Source: Hysterium pulicare CBS 123377 (Eukaryota > Ascomycota > Dothideomycetes > Hysteriales > Hysteriaceae). Taken from it: a stretch of 23,133 nt of DNA. How positions within the stretch are numbered: position 1 is the first letter of the stretch; each line of letters starts with the position of its first letter. The notes under the pieces were generated by a model that was not told the DNA's origin, ran no database searches, and saw only the letters and a program-made list of their open reading frames with translations. Position numbers and translations under genes: made by a program. Below, piece after piece: positions 8,815-18,330 of the stretch. The stretch lies in NCBI GenBank assembly GCA_000467715.1, contig AJFK01000471.1:1-23133 (forward strand). Reading direction: 5' to 3'.

Positions 8815-9306
8815 ATGCGTTCCTTTGCCACAATCTCTCTATTCTTGGGTCTTGCCTTCGCCGCCCCAACGACACTCTCATCCCGCCAAAGCGCCACGAC
8901 CTGCAGTTCTACTAGCTACAACTGGGCCCAAGTACGCGCTGCCTCGGCAGCGGCCTGTCATTACGTGCAAGACGAGACCACTGCGGCTGGGTCCGCCTAT
9001 CCCCAGGTCTACAGCGACGCTGAAGGTTTCAGCTTCGGTGGAGTGGTCGGTCCTTACTATGAATACCCTATCTTGGGGAATACCATCTACAACGGAGGTA
9101 AGTCGGAGTGTTACTTTTTTCTTCCTTTCCCTCTTCTTTTCGAGCTTGGTATGATATAGAGCTTTTGATTAATGGACGGCGTCCGATTATCAGGATCTGC
9201 GGGCGCGGACCGTGTTGTCATAAATGGCACGTGCTATTTCGCTGGAGTCATTACGCACACCGGTGCCAGCGATACCACGTTCGTTGCTTGCTCCGGCACC
9301 TCATAG
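8815..9306 (+). CDS. secreted guanyl-specific ribonuclease, RNase F1/T1 family
   Basis: There are two exons, 8815-9097 and 9194-9306. The intron (9098-9193, 96 nt) has donor GTAAGT and acceptor CAG in phase 1. The product is 131 aa: a signal peptide (about 1-17), a short propeptide ending SSR at 24, then a mature chain very close in pattern to Fusarium RNase F1 ([49 protein letters not shown]). The family cleaves RNA 3' of guanine outside the cell. Of the T1 catalytic set, Glu58 is E83, Arg77 is R101 and His92 is H116, but the His40 position (YPH in F1, T1 and U2) is Gln (YPQ, Q64). The four mature cysteines match F1's two disulfides. The gene is otherwise intact, so activity may be reduced or the role changed. 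Some plant-pathogen effectors derive from this fold after losing catalytic residues. Confidence 0.95.
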
Positions 9307-10662
9307 GTTGGTACCTCATAAATGCTGCCAATTTATCAAGCGAGTCATCTGTCCTGAAGGAAGGGCGCATAGTGGTTTGATCTTGTCAATGTATATCTAT
9401 CTCCAGCCGGGAGTTCTGAACTTTAGGTCGGTCTTGGACCTTTTAGGGTATTTGGAGTTCTTGGAATAGATGAGAGAGGATTGCGACAGATCTTGTGTTG
9501 TATCGTTAATCACTGTCGTTACCGAATTCCATATATGTATATGCCTTTTCATACTGCTGTCTGAGATCTCCAAAATTTCTTTACGAATCGAAGTCAGCTT
9601 TGATGCTGTGCCTAGTTAAGAAAGGCCTTCTTATAGGCGACCCCATTGTTGGCCAGAGCAAAGGCGGTGTCATAATTCGTCCTTTTCGGAAGATACTACC
9701 AACGGCTTTACCATCAGCCCACAAAGAAGATTTAGACTCTGGGAAAGGCACTAACGCCAGTTGCCATGCTTAAGGTAATTTAGAAAGTATGAAATGAATA
9801 GGTAGTTCTCTAGACTTGTACAGCTGAGAGAGTGCAGTAGGACGAATAATGACACCCATCGTGGAGCTGAGTGCTAAGGTTGATGCTGAAATTTTCTTAT
9901 CTTTCACAACCACACTTCTTTCTTGAACTTCACGAACTTTGCATCTTTCTGGCAATAACAAACTAGATGAGTCGGACTAGGAGAATGGTATTACCTATAG
10001 AAAATATACCGCAGCCAACTTCTTTACTTGATGCTAGCTAAATTGCTAGACGGAATACGAATCATTATGAATGCGCAGATAGAAAGCGGATTCGCGAGGA
10101 GAGAGGATATACTGGGATGATTCTTCGTCGTTGATCTAGCTCCTCAAGTTTCAATTACAGGTTCAGCGTCCCCCCTTACCCCTTCATCCTTCACCATCGA
10201 ACCAACATCCGCTTCCTATTTTCTCTTGCATCCCCATCAGTAGATATGACCTTGGTTGCGATACGAGGGAGAGTGGTGTTGGTGCGGTTGAGATGAACAT
10301 CACATGTGGAGATCTTGGGTAAAAGGCTGGTGCACAGGTAGATGGCACTACCTAAGCACCGACCTATGACGGAAGCGGCGTGAACTCACGTATGCAACCC
10401 GTTCATCCAAGCGTGCCCGCAATATCAACTCACTTTTTCTTCGACCATGTTTTACATACCGCGTCCCATTGATAACTCTGTATTCTCTGTTTTGGCATCC
10501 ACCCATGGAAAACAGCTAGCGATATTCAAGTTTCTACAAACCTTCATGGCTGGCCTTGTAAAGGGCAGCCTGCATGACGTCAACCAACAAAAAACATGCG
10601 AAAACTATTCTGGCGCGAGCGAGTTTCAATATTTCTGAAAAAACGTATCTCCAATAACACCA
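9307..10662. other. intergenic, no gene seen
   Basis: About 1.35 kb between the ribonuclease and the acetyltransferase. Only short, low-quality open frames are present, with no signal peptide or motif. The right end is the upstream region of the acetyltransferase; I see no clear TATA box. Confidence 0.5.
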
Positions 10663-11229
10663 ATGTCAAACACAATTCATCAAATCACCATCCGTCCTCG
10701 GGATCCCTCTGATCTCCCCGCTCTCAAAGAAATCCTCACCCACGTCCATCTCCTAACTGGGTACCCCGTCGATGGCCCCCCCACTTTCACTGCTTTTCTT
10801 CAACCTCCTGAGGCATATCTCTCCCTTGTCGCGGTCTACGATGGTCACATAGCAGGGCACGCGATACTTATGCCGCCTTCTGGTCTCAACGTCGCCGTAC
10901 AAACTTACCTAGATCGCGACTGCACTTTGTCGAACTGTGTAACATTGGGTAGGCTATTTGTGGATTTAAAGTTGCAACGTAAGGGCATTGGGACATATCT
11001 GGTGGAAGAGGCGGTAGGGTGGGGAAGAAGAGAGGGAAAAAGGCTGGTATTGATAGTGTTGGAAAAGGATCAGGCGGCGATCAGAATGTATGAGAGGTTA
11101 GGATGGGAGAGGGCTCTGGAGTATTCTTTTGAGACTATTGCGAGGGAAAAGTATAAGGCTTGGCTGTACTTGGGGCCGGCTGTTGGCGAGGCAGAAGAGA
11201 GGCATCCAACCTTGCCCCGAGCAGATTAG
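10663..11229 (+). CDS. GNAT family N-acetyltransferase, 188 aa
   Basis: This is a single-exon gene. Residues 8-15 (TIRPRDPS) form the usual first beta strand and loop. Motif A is at about 95-117 (LGRLFVDLKL followed by QRKGIG at 105-110), which matches the R/Q-x-x-G-x-G/A acetyl-CoA pyrophosphate loop. Motif B is at about 130-147 (LIVLEKDQAAIRMYERLGW), with the familiar YERLGW ending. The family moves an acetyl group from acetyl-CoA to an amine; the substrate cannot be told here. There is no signal peptide, so the enzyme is probably cytosolic. The ~20 residues after the fold (GEAEERHPTL) look disordered. The gene stands alone, with over 1 kb free upstream and the convergent small secreted gene downstream. 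Confidence 0.9.
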   Translation: MSNTIHQITIRPRDPSDLPALKEILTHVHLLTGYPVDGPPTFTAFLQPPEAYLSLVAVYDGHIAGHAILMPPSGLNVAVQTYLDRDCTLSNCVTLGRLFVDLKLQRKGIGTYLVEEAVGWGRREGKRLVLIVLEKDQAAIRMYERLGWERALEYSFETIAREKYKAWLYLGPAVGEAEERHPTLPRAD

Positions 11230-11501
11230 GTGAACACTCTTTCCCATACAACAATACCCACACATATCAAGCTAATTATACTCCCATTCATAAGAGGCAG
11301 TACATATGATAGATTCTCAAGACTGATGAATAGGGCCTGAACGAAGCGTTGCGAGGTGGACGGTTGTCTCGGTCTGCTCTTTCCCCCTGCTAGTATATGG
11401 AACATGATCGTCGCGCTCATCTACGGATGTAGGCGCTGAGGAGGTATCGGTGAAAACCCCGTCATTTATTCGTTATATCCACGATTGTCCGAATTCCGCA
11501 T

Positions 11502-11876
11502 CTACGCGCACGGTGGTGGAAACAATCTCGCAATGGCAGCATTTATCTTGGCAGAATGACAACCTGGGCATCGGCAGAGCTAGTTTCAGACATTGATCAG
11601 CCTGGTGTTACTTCAAGGCCCAATGCTATGGAACTTCTTGTTCTTCCCCAAACTTACCTTGGATGCCCCTGGCAAGTTGCTCATGCCATCATAATCCACA
11701 CATTGAGCGAACGCCTCTTTTGTTCCGTTTCGATCGGTATTTTGAGAAAGACACAAACTGGAATTGATCACGTCGAAACATGCGTACTCGGTCCAGGGGC
11801 ATTTGTTTTCGGTTGCCTGGGCATTTATTCCAACGAGCGCGAAGCAGAGAGTGAGAAGGTTGAATCCGATCCGCAT
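11502..11876 (-). CDS. small secreted cysteine-rich protein, 98 aa, effector-like
   Basis: There are two exons on the minus strand, 11876-11658 and 11579-11502. The intron (11657-11580, 78 nt) has donor GTAAGT and acceptor TAG in phase 0. Residues 1-19 are a signal peptide (cleavage likely after GINA). The mature 79-aa chain has eight cysteines at 26, 33, 42, 59, 75, 77, 80 and 97. Exon 2 supplies the C-R-C-P-G-C knot-like motif and the PPPC ending, and reading through the intron would lose half the cysteines, so the spliced form is favoured. NSS at 38-40 and NGT at 50-52 could be glycosylated. A TATA box lies about 60 bases upstream. Size, cysteine content and secretion signal suggest an extracellular effector or defence-type protein. 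No function is known to me. Confidence 0.8.
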
Positions 11877-11935
11877 TGTGGGAGAGTTTAGTTATTCGTT
11901 TCAAGAACGAAGAACGATCTCACGAGGTTGCCCAG

Positions 11936-11943
11936 TTTATATA
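11936..11943 (-). promoter_or_regulatory. TATA box of the 98-aa secreted protein gene
   Basis: On the minus strand this reads TATATAAA, 60 bases upstream of the ATG at 11876, within the usual fungal range for a short leader. Confidence 0.6.
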
Positions 11944-12669
11944 TTTCCGCCGTCTATTCCGGTCAATTCCAGGGTTCCGCGTTCCATATATCTTCCCGTC
12001 TTTGTCGAGTGGCGGTCTCGAAATAAAGAATCTTCCACCCCGCCCGATTGGCGCTTTCCTTTCGTCTCACCATTCCGCCTTTCTTCGGTACATGAGGTCT
12101 AATACTCTCGGTATATCGGCTAAGCTAATATCTCTCGCAGGCTGTTTAGGTAGAACTGCCGTAGAATCCATCGTATTGATACAGATTAATGAAGGACAAT
12201 AATTTCCGCGTTCTTATCGCTAGAGCCAGGATCTTCCTTATTGGCAGCGTCTGTGCAGCAGGCATTTGCGAACCATCTTATCGCCAAGGAATATTTCGCT
12301 CGGTACGCTGTTAAGTAGCACTTAAAACCCCCGTCCGGAACCTTTCAAACTTCGGTAACCGCATTACAATAGACGATGCTCGAGATTAAGCTACCACCCG
12401 TCCTCACCGTCTATAGTACGATCGCTGCAGCATTCAAGTCTGCACTACATGTTTCCAATATCCTCCCAGCCGGAAGACCATGTTACGCACTGCCATTCGA
12501 CCATTGTCGGCACTTGGGTCTTGGAGCCCTACTCGGCAACGTCTAATCGATTGCGGGAGCCTTCCCAGGTCAGACTTATTGAAAGAGCCTGCACATCTTT
12601 CCCCCCAATTGCTTCCTACAATCATTTTTTTTCTGTGCATTTGCTAACATCAAAGTGAAAGCCGGCAAG
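11944..12669. other. divergent intergenic region
   Basis: The region between two divergent secreted-protein genes (ATGs 793 bases apart), so regulatory sites could be shared. A 56-codon ATG frame (12376-12546) looks like chance. A T-rich tract (12624-12631) sits about 40 bases before the DUF1996 ATG. Confidence 0.45.
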
Positions 12670-13879
12670 ATGCAGTGGACTGCTCTACTAACTCTTGCGC
12701 TCACTGTGCCAAGCAGTGCATTGATTCGATTCCAATGCTCCCAACTAGTGAGGCAAAGAGTCGACCCCTTGGTCGAGCCAGGGATGGTTCCATCTCCTCA
12801 CGTCCATCAAATCGTGGGCGGGGTTCGTCATTTGTCTCCATTAGTATTATTCCAATACCTGACTAACGTCAACAGAACTCCTTCAGTCCTACAATGGACC
12901 CCAAGAAGGATATGCCAGGTGATTCGACCTGCACGACCTGCCAATTCAGTGAGGATTTCTCGAACTACTGGACTGCGGTTCTGTATTTCCGCGCAAGAAA
13001 CGGCACCTACAAACGCATGAGTCAACGTGGCAATGGCTTCTTTGAGGATGCAGCTGGCGGTGGTATGACAGTCTATTACATGCAGGATCCCCTTTATGAT
13101 ACGGCTCAACAGGACAAAGTCAAGGCGTTCCAACCGGTAAGCCACCGAAGCGAAATCGTCATAGCCTTGTAGCATTCTGATTACGGATCTTAACATGATG
13201 GATAGGGTTTCCGCATGTTCATTGGAAACATCAATGCCCGAACCAAAGACGTCGCCGCCAACTTCCGGCAACTGACCTACACTTGCTTAGACACCTTCGG
13301 TACGCGTGGTCCGGAGACTGTTTCTTTCCCTAACCGTACTTGCAAGGAGGGCATCATGACTTCTCTTCGCTTCCCAACCTGTTGGGATGGCAAGAATCTT
13401 GACAGCCCCGACCACATGGCACACATGGCCTATCCTGAGAGTGGTACATTCGAGAGTGGTGGACCATGCCCAGCTACTCACCCCGTACGTACTGCTCAAG
13501 TTATGTACGAGGTTATCTGGGACACAAGGATGTTTAACGATAAGGCCGACTGGCCCGAGGATGGAAGTCAGCCGTTTGTCTGGTCTTTCGGCGATGCGAC
13601 TGGTTATGCTAACCACGGTGATTACGTTTTCGGTTGGAAGAATGACACTCTGCAGAGGATTTTAGATACTCCTTGCTATGTCAACTGCACCGCGTCAGGT
13701 GCCAAGCTGCAATCGATTGCCGACATGAACAAGTGCTCACAGCAGGCGATAGTCAATGAGAATATCGACGGATGTAAGTTACAAATATTGGATCTCACAA
13801 TTTCACTTACTGATGCCAAATCTTCGATTTTTTAGGGCTTCCAGCTCTCCCCGGTGGACACCAAGCTTCGTATAATTAA
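12670..13879 (+). CDS. secreted DUF1996 domain protein, 341 aa
   Basis: There are four exons: 12670-12822, 12876-13136, 13206-13773 and 13836-13879. Introns are 53, 69 and 62 nt; donors are GTTCGT, GTAAGC and GTAAGT, acceptors CAG, TAG and TAG. All joins keep frame and rebuild DUF1996 landmarks (SPHVHQIVGG-NSF, TCTTCQFSEDFSNYWTAV, IDGW-LPALPG). Residues 1-18 form a signal peptide, the mature protein starts LIRFQCSQL, and DUF1996 fills nearly the whole chain. The domain is common in secreted fungal proteins, often with a C-terminal WSC domain; here it stands alone. Its chemistry is not established. The ATG at 12670 is chosen over an in-frame GTG slightly upstream. The first donor is not the consensus but its acceptor and branch-like CTAAC are good, and the alternative leads to a stop. 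Confidence 0.9.
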
Positions 13880-14166
13880 ATTACTATTTGTCGTAACAAA
13901 TTCGAAATCGACTTTGCTGAGCAGGCAAGGAGATGGTGACTCTTGAACTTTCGATTCCACTTTGAGGCGCTGGATTTCTCTTCTAGCTAGACACCATCTA
14001 ACAATCTTCTTCCTACTATGTTCATCATCCGATCATGAATGCCTCCAGTGTAGTCTATTTCACTCCATCTTGATACGTCAGATCCACTCCTCGTTACGGC
14101 CTATATATTGTAGTAATGTGATGCGTCGGATTCTGGCATCAGAAGTTCACTTGGTCTCTCAAGAAG

Positions 14167-15707
14167 TCACATCAAACAACATATTCCAGCTCCTGTTACT
14201 GGTGTTTTCGGACCCAGCCCAGTGTCATTAGATGTGTTGTATTCCTTAAGATGCGCTTTCTCAAAACCAAGTCGTAGGTTTCCCAATTTCGCTCTCATAC
14301 GAGCGGCCAAGTCCAACCACCTTGTTGACGCAAAGTCAGTCTGATAATCTGTTAACAACTCTTCCACTTGAGCTTTCTTCGGTGGGTAATCTGTTACTGC
14401 CCATGCAGCCGAGAGACAGATAGGCATAAAGCTAGATGCCAGAGGCCTATATTGTGATGCCTCGGAAGCGAGAGCGATGGCTTCGTCGACAAGGGCCGCC
14501 GACTCTCCAACGAAGGAATAGTTTGAAGGTTCGTATCCGCTAAGAATGGCATTGAGCGTTATTGCCATGTAGATTAGGAGGCCGTATGCCGTTTGATAGG
14601 AAACATGTGCCTTTCTGGCAGAGTTTGGCAATGGTGTTGTTATGTTGGAGAGAATATGCTTGATCTTTGCAAGGTCGGCTTGCATTATTTGATAAGCGGA
14701 TTGAATTTCGGACAAATGGTGTTCTGGAGCCCGAATGAGTACTGGCACTCGAGCAAAATTGCGTAGCTTTAAGCTCTCAATGTTGGATATTTCGTCAGCA
14801 GAACTGCGCGGTCCAAACGTTTCGGGTAGGTTCCATAGCCGGGGATCTAGTTGTATGCGAGGATTGGCAAAGCTTGCCATTATCTGTGATAATAGTGAAT
14901 TGAAGTTCAACGATTCCGAGCAGTTCGAAGTTCGGTTCATACCACGAGCACACATAACGTGATGAGCATTTCAGTCTCAAAGCTACCTTGCCAGTTCCGA
15001 GAAGCTACGGCGTTCAACATGTATGCCAATGCTTCGCCATGACTGGGACAGGGGTCATCTCGTTTTCCTATCCAGCCCTTGATGGGGTTTAGTAATCTTT
15101 TCTATGTCGACAAGAACTGATCTTACCTGGCAAACCACTATGAGGTAGAGGGCGCACATCGTATTTGGCGACCGTGCCTGGTCGGGATCATTCAAGCAGA
15201 CTCTAAGTGACTTCAATGCTTGTGCCTGGCTATTGAACACCTCTGCTGACTGCTGACGTGCGCGGAATGACGCAAAGGCTGTGGTAAAGGAGTACACAGA
15301 TGCATCAAGTGCTTCGTTCGTACCGAGGCGTCTTGGAATTTGTTTCAAGAAAGTTCCGTAGGTGCTTAGGTCGAAGCGGATGTCATTTATCGCGAGTGCC
15401 GACAAGAAAGCGCTGGTTCTCATGGTCGCCTCATTGCTTGGAGTCGGTGGGACGGCTTGGATAGGGACTTGCATAGAATGGAATTTGGCGAGCGACTGAT
15501 TCTGGAACTTGTATCGTTGCTCCCCAGATCCCAGACAAGCAATTTGGAGGCGTGTGCATCTGGAGCATGTCGGTTTGGATTGGTCACACTTCGTGCATGA
15601 TTAGTGCATCGTCCTCCGATCTTGGATAGAATAGAATAACGAGATGGAACCTTTTTTTTCTGCTTGCGGCAGGCTTCGCATCCACGGCCAGACGGCACCC
15701 CCGGCAT
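14167..15707 (-). CDS. Zn2Cys6 fungal transcription factor, 456 aa
   Basis: There are four exons on the minus strand: 15707-15651, 15588-15127, 15077-14943 and 14883-14167. Introns are 62, 50-ish (15126-15078, 49 nt) and 59 nt, all in phase 0. Exon 1 ends inside the zinc cluster (GCEACRKQKKK) and exon 2 completes it (CDQSKPTCSRCTRLQIAC), giving C10-x2-C13-x6-C20-x6-C27-x2-C30-x6-C37, the binuclear Zn cluster that binds CGG triplets. An intron splitting the cluster is frequent in this family. The rest is an all-helical regulatory region with no distinct named domain that I can place (landmarks GWIGKRDDPCPSHGEALAY and LNAVASRNWQGSFE). The first donor GTTCCA is weak. The last four residues, CCLM, form a CaaX-like end, unusual for a nuclear factor. 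Targets are unknown. The beta-lactamase-like gene lies 372 bases upstream on the same strand. Confidence 0.9.
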
Positions 15708-16079
15708 CTTGTTGCGCAGCGTTTCACCTGAAGAAGAAGATGACCCTCTCCTCTGGGGCTGCTTAGACAGGAATTGTAGTTGATTAATATTTCAGATGCG
15801 CACTGTGAGATGGTGCAACATTCGAGGCGTCTTCCGCATGGCTTATGTCAGATGTCAGCCTTGCGGCCCCACCGAATACGAGGGCCACATGTGCTTTGCA
15901 GCCGAGCGGCACATCGAGCCCGATTTGGATTAGTGCGGAGTGGCTGAGATCTGATGGACAGCGGACAGTCACATCGACTGGAAGACATGATGTAGAGGGG
16001 GCAATTCAGAAGCTTGATTCATAGTTGTACAGATGTCAAAACCGCATATCACTAACGTTCCCAATCAGAGTCGGCGCCC
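15708..16079. other. intergenic, promoter region of the Zn2Cys6 gene
   Basis: A 372-base gap between two minus-strand genes. A 62-codon minus frame here has no motif and is probably chance. No clear TATA box. Confidence 0.5.
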
Positions 16080-17888
16080 TTAGGCTGTTTTCTTCAGTTC
16101 GACCCTGAAAGCAGCCGGACTAGCTGCCACCGCCTTTCCATCCGTCCCAACATCAAACACAAAAAGCGATACTCCAACACCGCCATATCTGGTAGCGTCG
16201 AGGTCGATCCAATCCCCTGTCAAGTAGCCCGGCCACGAAAATAGTACCCCGGGTGTCTGTGCGCTTGGTGCATCATCGGCACTGACAAGCCTGAACGCTA
16301 CCTTTGTTGCTGTTGGATCCGAGATTGAAGGCATGAGTCGGTATGGAGGGTCCCCAAGTATGGTTGCCCAGTTGCTAAGCACAGACGTTCCGTTGCTGAT
16401 CCAAGACGATATCACCAAGCCTGGCGGAGCGCCTTCGGTCTGGTTGACGGACAAGGTCAGCGAGGAATTCAGCCCTGGCACTGTGGAAGTATATACGCCT
16501 CCAAAGTTGCTCTCGGCCTCAGCGATGGCCTGCGCTGCCAAAGCGGGTACGATCGTATCGGTCACCATATCCGCAATGGCCCCAACAACGTCAAAGCGTT
16601 CTTGCGACGAACTGGCTGCATTAATGCTGAAACCCGCGTTATAATCGGGCAGAAGTACCATCAAAGAGCTGTACAGGCCTGAATCGCCCAGCTTGGTATA
16701 GAGGTCCGTGATGGCCCCCGATGGATGTGTGTAACGTACAATTTCCCATGGTCGACCGACCGAGTATTGAAAGCGAGCCGTATGCGAAACAGGTTTCATC
16801 CACTTGCGAGTCTGGTCGGCAGGGAGGAGCGTTGAGTTGAGGATAGCGATGCCGAACTTTGCCAGGTCTCGGGGCGTGGAAAGGAGGCCGCCTGAAGAAA
16901 CAAAGACGCCGGCGTCTATTGCGAAGTTTGTAATGTCCCCGGGGATCACGCAACGGTACCACTCAGATTTTGGAGGAGTAGAAGAGTTTGAGGACGTCAT
17001 ACCGAGAGGATTAAAAATGCTCTCGAGATACACTTGTTCGAGGCTTTTCCCGGTAATATTGGCTATCGCGAGGCCGAGCAAGATGAACCCATTGTTTGCG
17101 TATCCCGGGCTTGTCCATGGTAATAAAGCCGGCGGCAGCATCTTAATGCTCTCAAGGTATGTAGTTACGGGACAAGAACCATTGACGTATGCACAAGGTG
17201 GGAATGCCAGCGGGTCGCTCTGGTTTATAGGTGGTAGGCCTAGTTTATCTAAAACTAAGGTGTAATCACCGCCACCAGACGCTTGCTCTATTAAAGCATT
17301 CAGTAAGATATCCCCTGGGGCTGGGAATCCGTCGCGCGGAACCCCAGCAATCTGGGCGGCAAGAGCATTGGGAGTGATCTTGTCCCATTCAACTGTATAC
17401 ACGGGATCGTCCTCTCCGGGTGTCTTGCGAGCAAACTCGGCAAGCGTGGGAAAGATGTCGGTAAGAGGACGATCCCAATCTGTGTTCTTCAACTCTAACA
17501 AACCCGCAAGGACTGTGAACAGTTTTGTGACGCTGGCGATGCGGTAGATACTATCTTCGTCGACATTGTGTGTACCGTAGGACGCGTTTGCGATCTCGGG
17601 GGATGTATAATGGTATTGCAGCTTGGTGGCAGCGGGATCGTTCAGTGAGAACATGCCAAGGGAGAAGGTGACATTCTTCATTGCGGCTAAGGTATCGGAA
17701 GACAAGCTTTGGTTGCCGTTATTGAGGTATGTCTGAAGGGTCGAAGAGAGATTTCTCCAGCCTCGGACAATAAGGCTTTGGTTGCTGCTCAAGTCCACAG
17801 GCGCTGGATAACTTGGTCCCAGCAAGTCTCCCAAGACAAGATTGGTACATGGTAGAAGGAAAGGGAGAATGCGAAGAGGAAAATGCAT
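16080..17888 (-). CDS. secreted serine beta-lactamase-like hydrolase, ARB_00930-like, 602 aa
   Basis: This is a single-exon gene. Residues 1-20 are a signal peptide (LRILPFLLPCTNLVLG). The beta-lactamase/penicillin-binding fold (PF00144) spans about 100-430. The catalytic serine motif SxxK is SVTK at 119-122 (context YRIASVTKLFTVLAG), and the second motif YxN is YAN at 263-265 (PGYANNGFILLG). The ~120 residues after 450 match the separate beta-rich C-terminal domain of fungal ARB_00930-like proteins. Many NxS/T sites fit an extracellular glycoprotein. Such proteins may act as esterases, D-aminopeptidases or lactonases rather than on antibiotics; the substrate is not readable from sequence. 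A TATA box lies 75 bases upstream. Confidence 0.93.
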   Translation of the reverse strand: MHFPLRILPFLLPCTNLVLGDLLGPSYPAPVDLSSNQSLIVRGWRNLSSTLQTYLNNGNQSLSSDTLAAMKNVTFSLGMFSLNDPAATKLQYHYTSPEIANASYGTHNVDEDSIYRIASVTKLFTVLAGLLELKNTDWDRPLTDIFPTLAEFARKTPGEDDPVYTVEWDKITPNALAAQIAGVPRDGFPAPGDILLNALIEQASGGGDYTLVLDKLGLPPINQSDPLAFPPCAYVNGSCPVTTYLESIKMLPPALLPWTSPGYANNGFILLGLAIANITGKSLEQVYLESIFNPLGMTSSNSSTPPKSEWYRCVIPGDITNFAIDAGVFVSSGGLLSTPRDLAKFGIAILNSTLLPADQTRKWMKPVSHTARFQYSVGRPWEIVRYTHPSGAITDLYTKLGDSGLYSSLMVLLPDYNAGFSINAASSSQERFDVVGAIADMVTDTIVPALAAQAIAEAESNFGGVYTSTVPGLNSSLTLSVNQTEGAPPGLVISSWISNGTSVLSNWATILGDPPYRLMPSISDPTATKVAFRLVSADDAPSAQTPGVLFSWPGYLTGDWIDLDATRYGGVGVSLFVFDVGTDGKAVAASPAAFRVELKKTA

Positions 17889-17962
17889 GTTCGTTTGCCG
17901 GGATTGAAATAAAAAGGCTTCCGAAGAGGTGTCTGATGACCCATTGACCTCGAGTGATACTG

Positions 17963-17970
17963 TTTATATA
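17963..17970 (-). promoter_or_regulatory. TATA box of the beta-lactamase-like gene
   Basis: TATATAAA on the minus strand, 75 bases upstream of the ATG at 17888. Confidence 0.6.
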
Positions 17971-18086
17971 CTTTCCCAACCACAACACTAATTTTCCGGG
18001 CTGGCAAACTGCCGTGGAGTGACCGATGACCACACGAGTATGTTAGTATACGAAAAGCTAAGTCGCTAGCAATTAATAGGACAAGA

Positions 18087-18147
18087 GCTTACATAGCTAG
18101 CTGAATTTGTTAACCTAATTTAGTTCTACGTGCCGCTGTAGAATCCT
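18087..18147 (+). repeat. diverged direct repeat, copy 1
   Basis: Runs from GCTTACATAGCT through AACCTAATTTAG to GTGCCGCTGTAG. It aligns with 18271-18330 (GCTTACGGTGGCT, AACCTGATTTGG, GTGCCGCTGTGG). Within these blocks the differences are mostly A/G transitions. Confidence 0.5.
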
Positions 18148-18270
18148 TACGACGAGAACTCTGAGGAACAACCTCTGGAAGTGTACCATCCCAAAAAGGT
18201 CAATAGTTTATCCCCTGCGCCATGTATTTGGCGAAGGATGGCTGTGCTGCCAGGAAACATTTCGGTGGCG

Positions 18271-18330
18271 GCTTACGGTGGCTGTTGTAGATCTTCTAAC
18301 CTGATTTGGTGCAATGTGCCGCTGTGGTCC
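18271..18330 (+). repeat. diverged direct repeat, copy 2
   Basis: Partner of 18087-18147, with starts 184 bases apart. Sequence between and beyond the copies does not clearly match, so this is a short remnant pair rather than a clean duplication. Confidence 0.5.

Noticed and set aside
9307-10662. Possible relic gene between the ribonuclease and the acetyltransferase
   Set aside because: I could not find any family motif in six frames or any terminal repeat, so nothing is called.
12376-12546. 56-codon ATG frame in the divergent intergenic region
   Set aside because: Short, no domain, no signal peptide and no splice sites; likely chance.
15784-15972. 62-codon minus-strand frame between the regulator and the beta-lactamase-like gene
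   Set aside because: No recognisable content; it lies in the expected promoter of the regulator.
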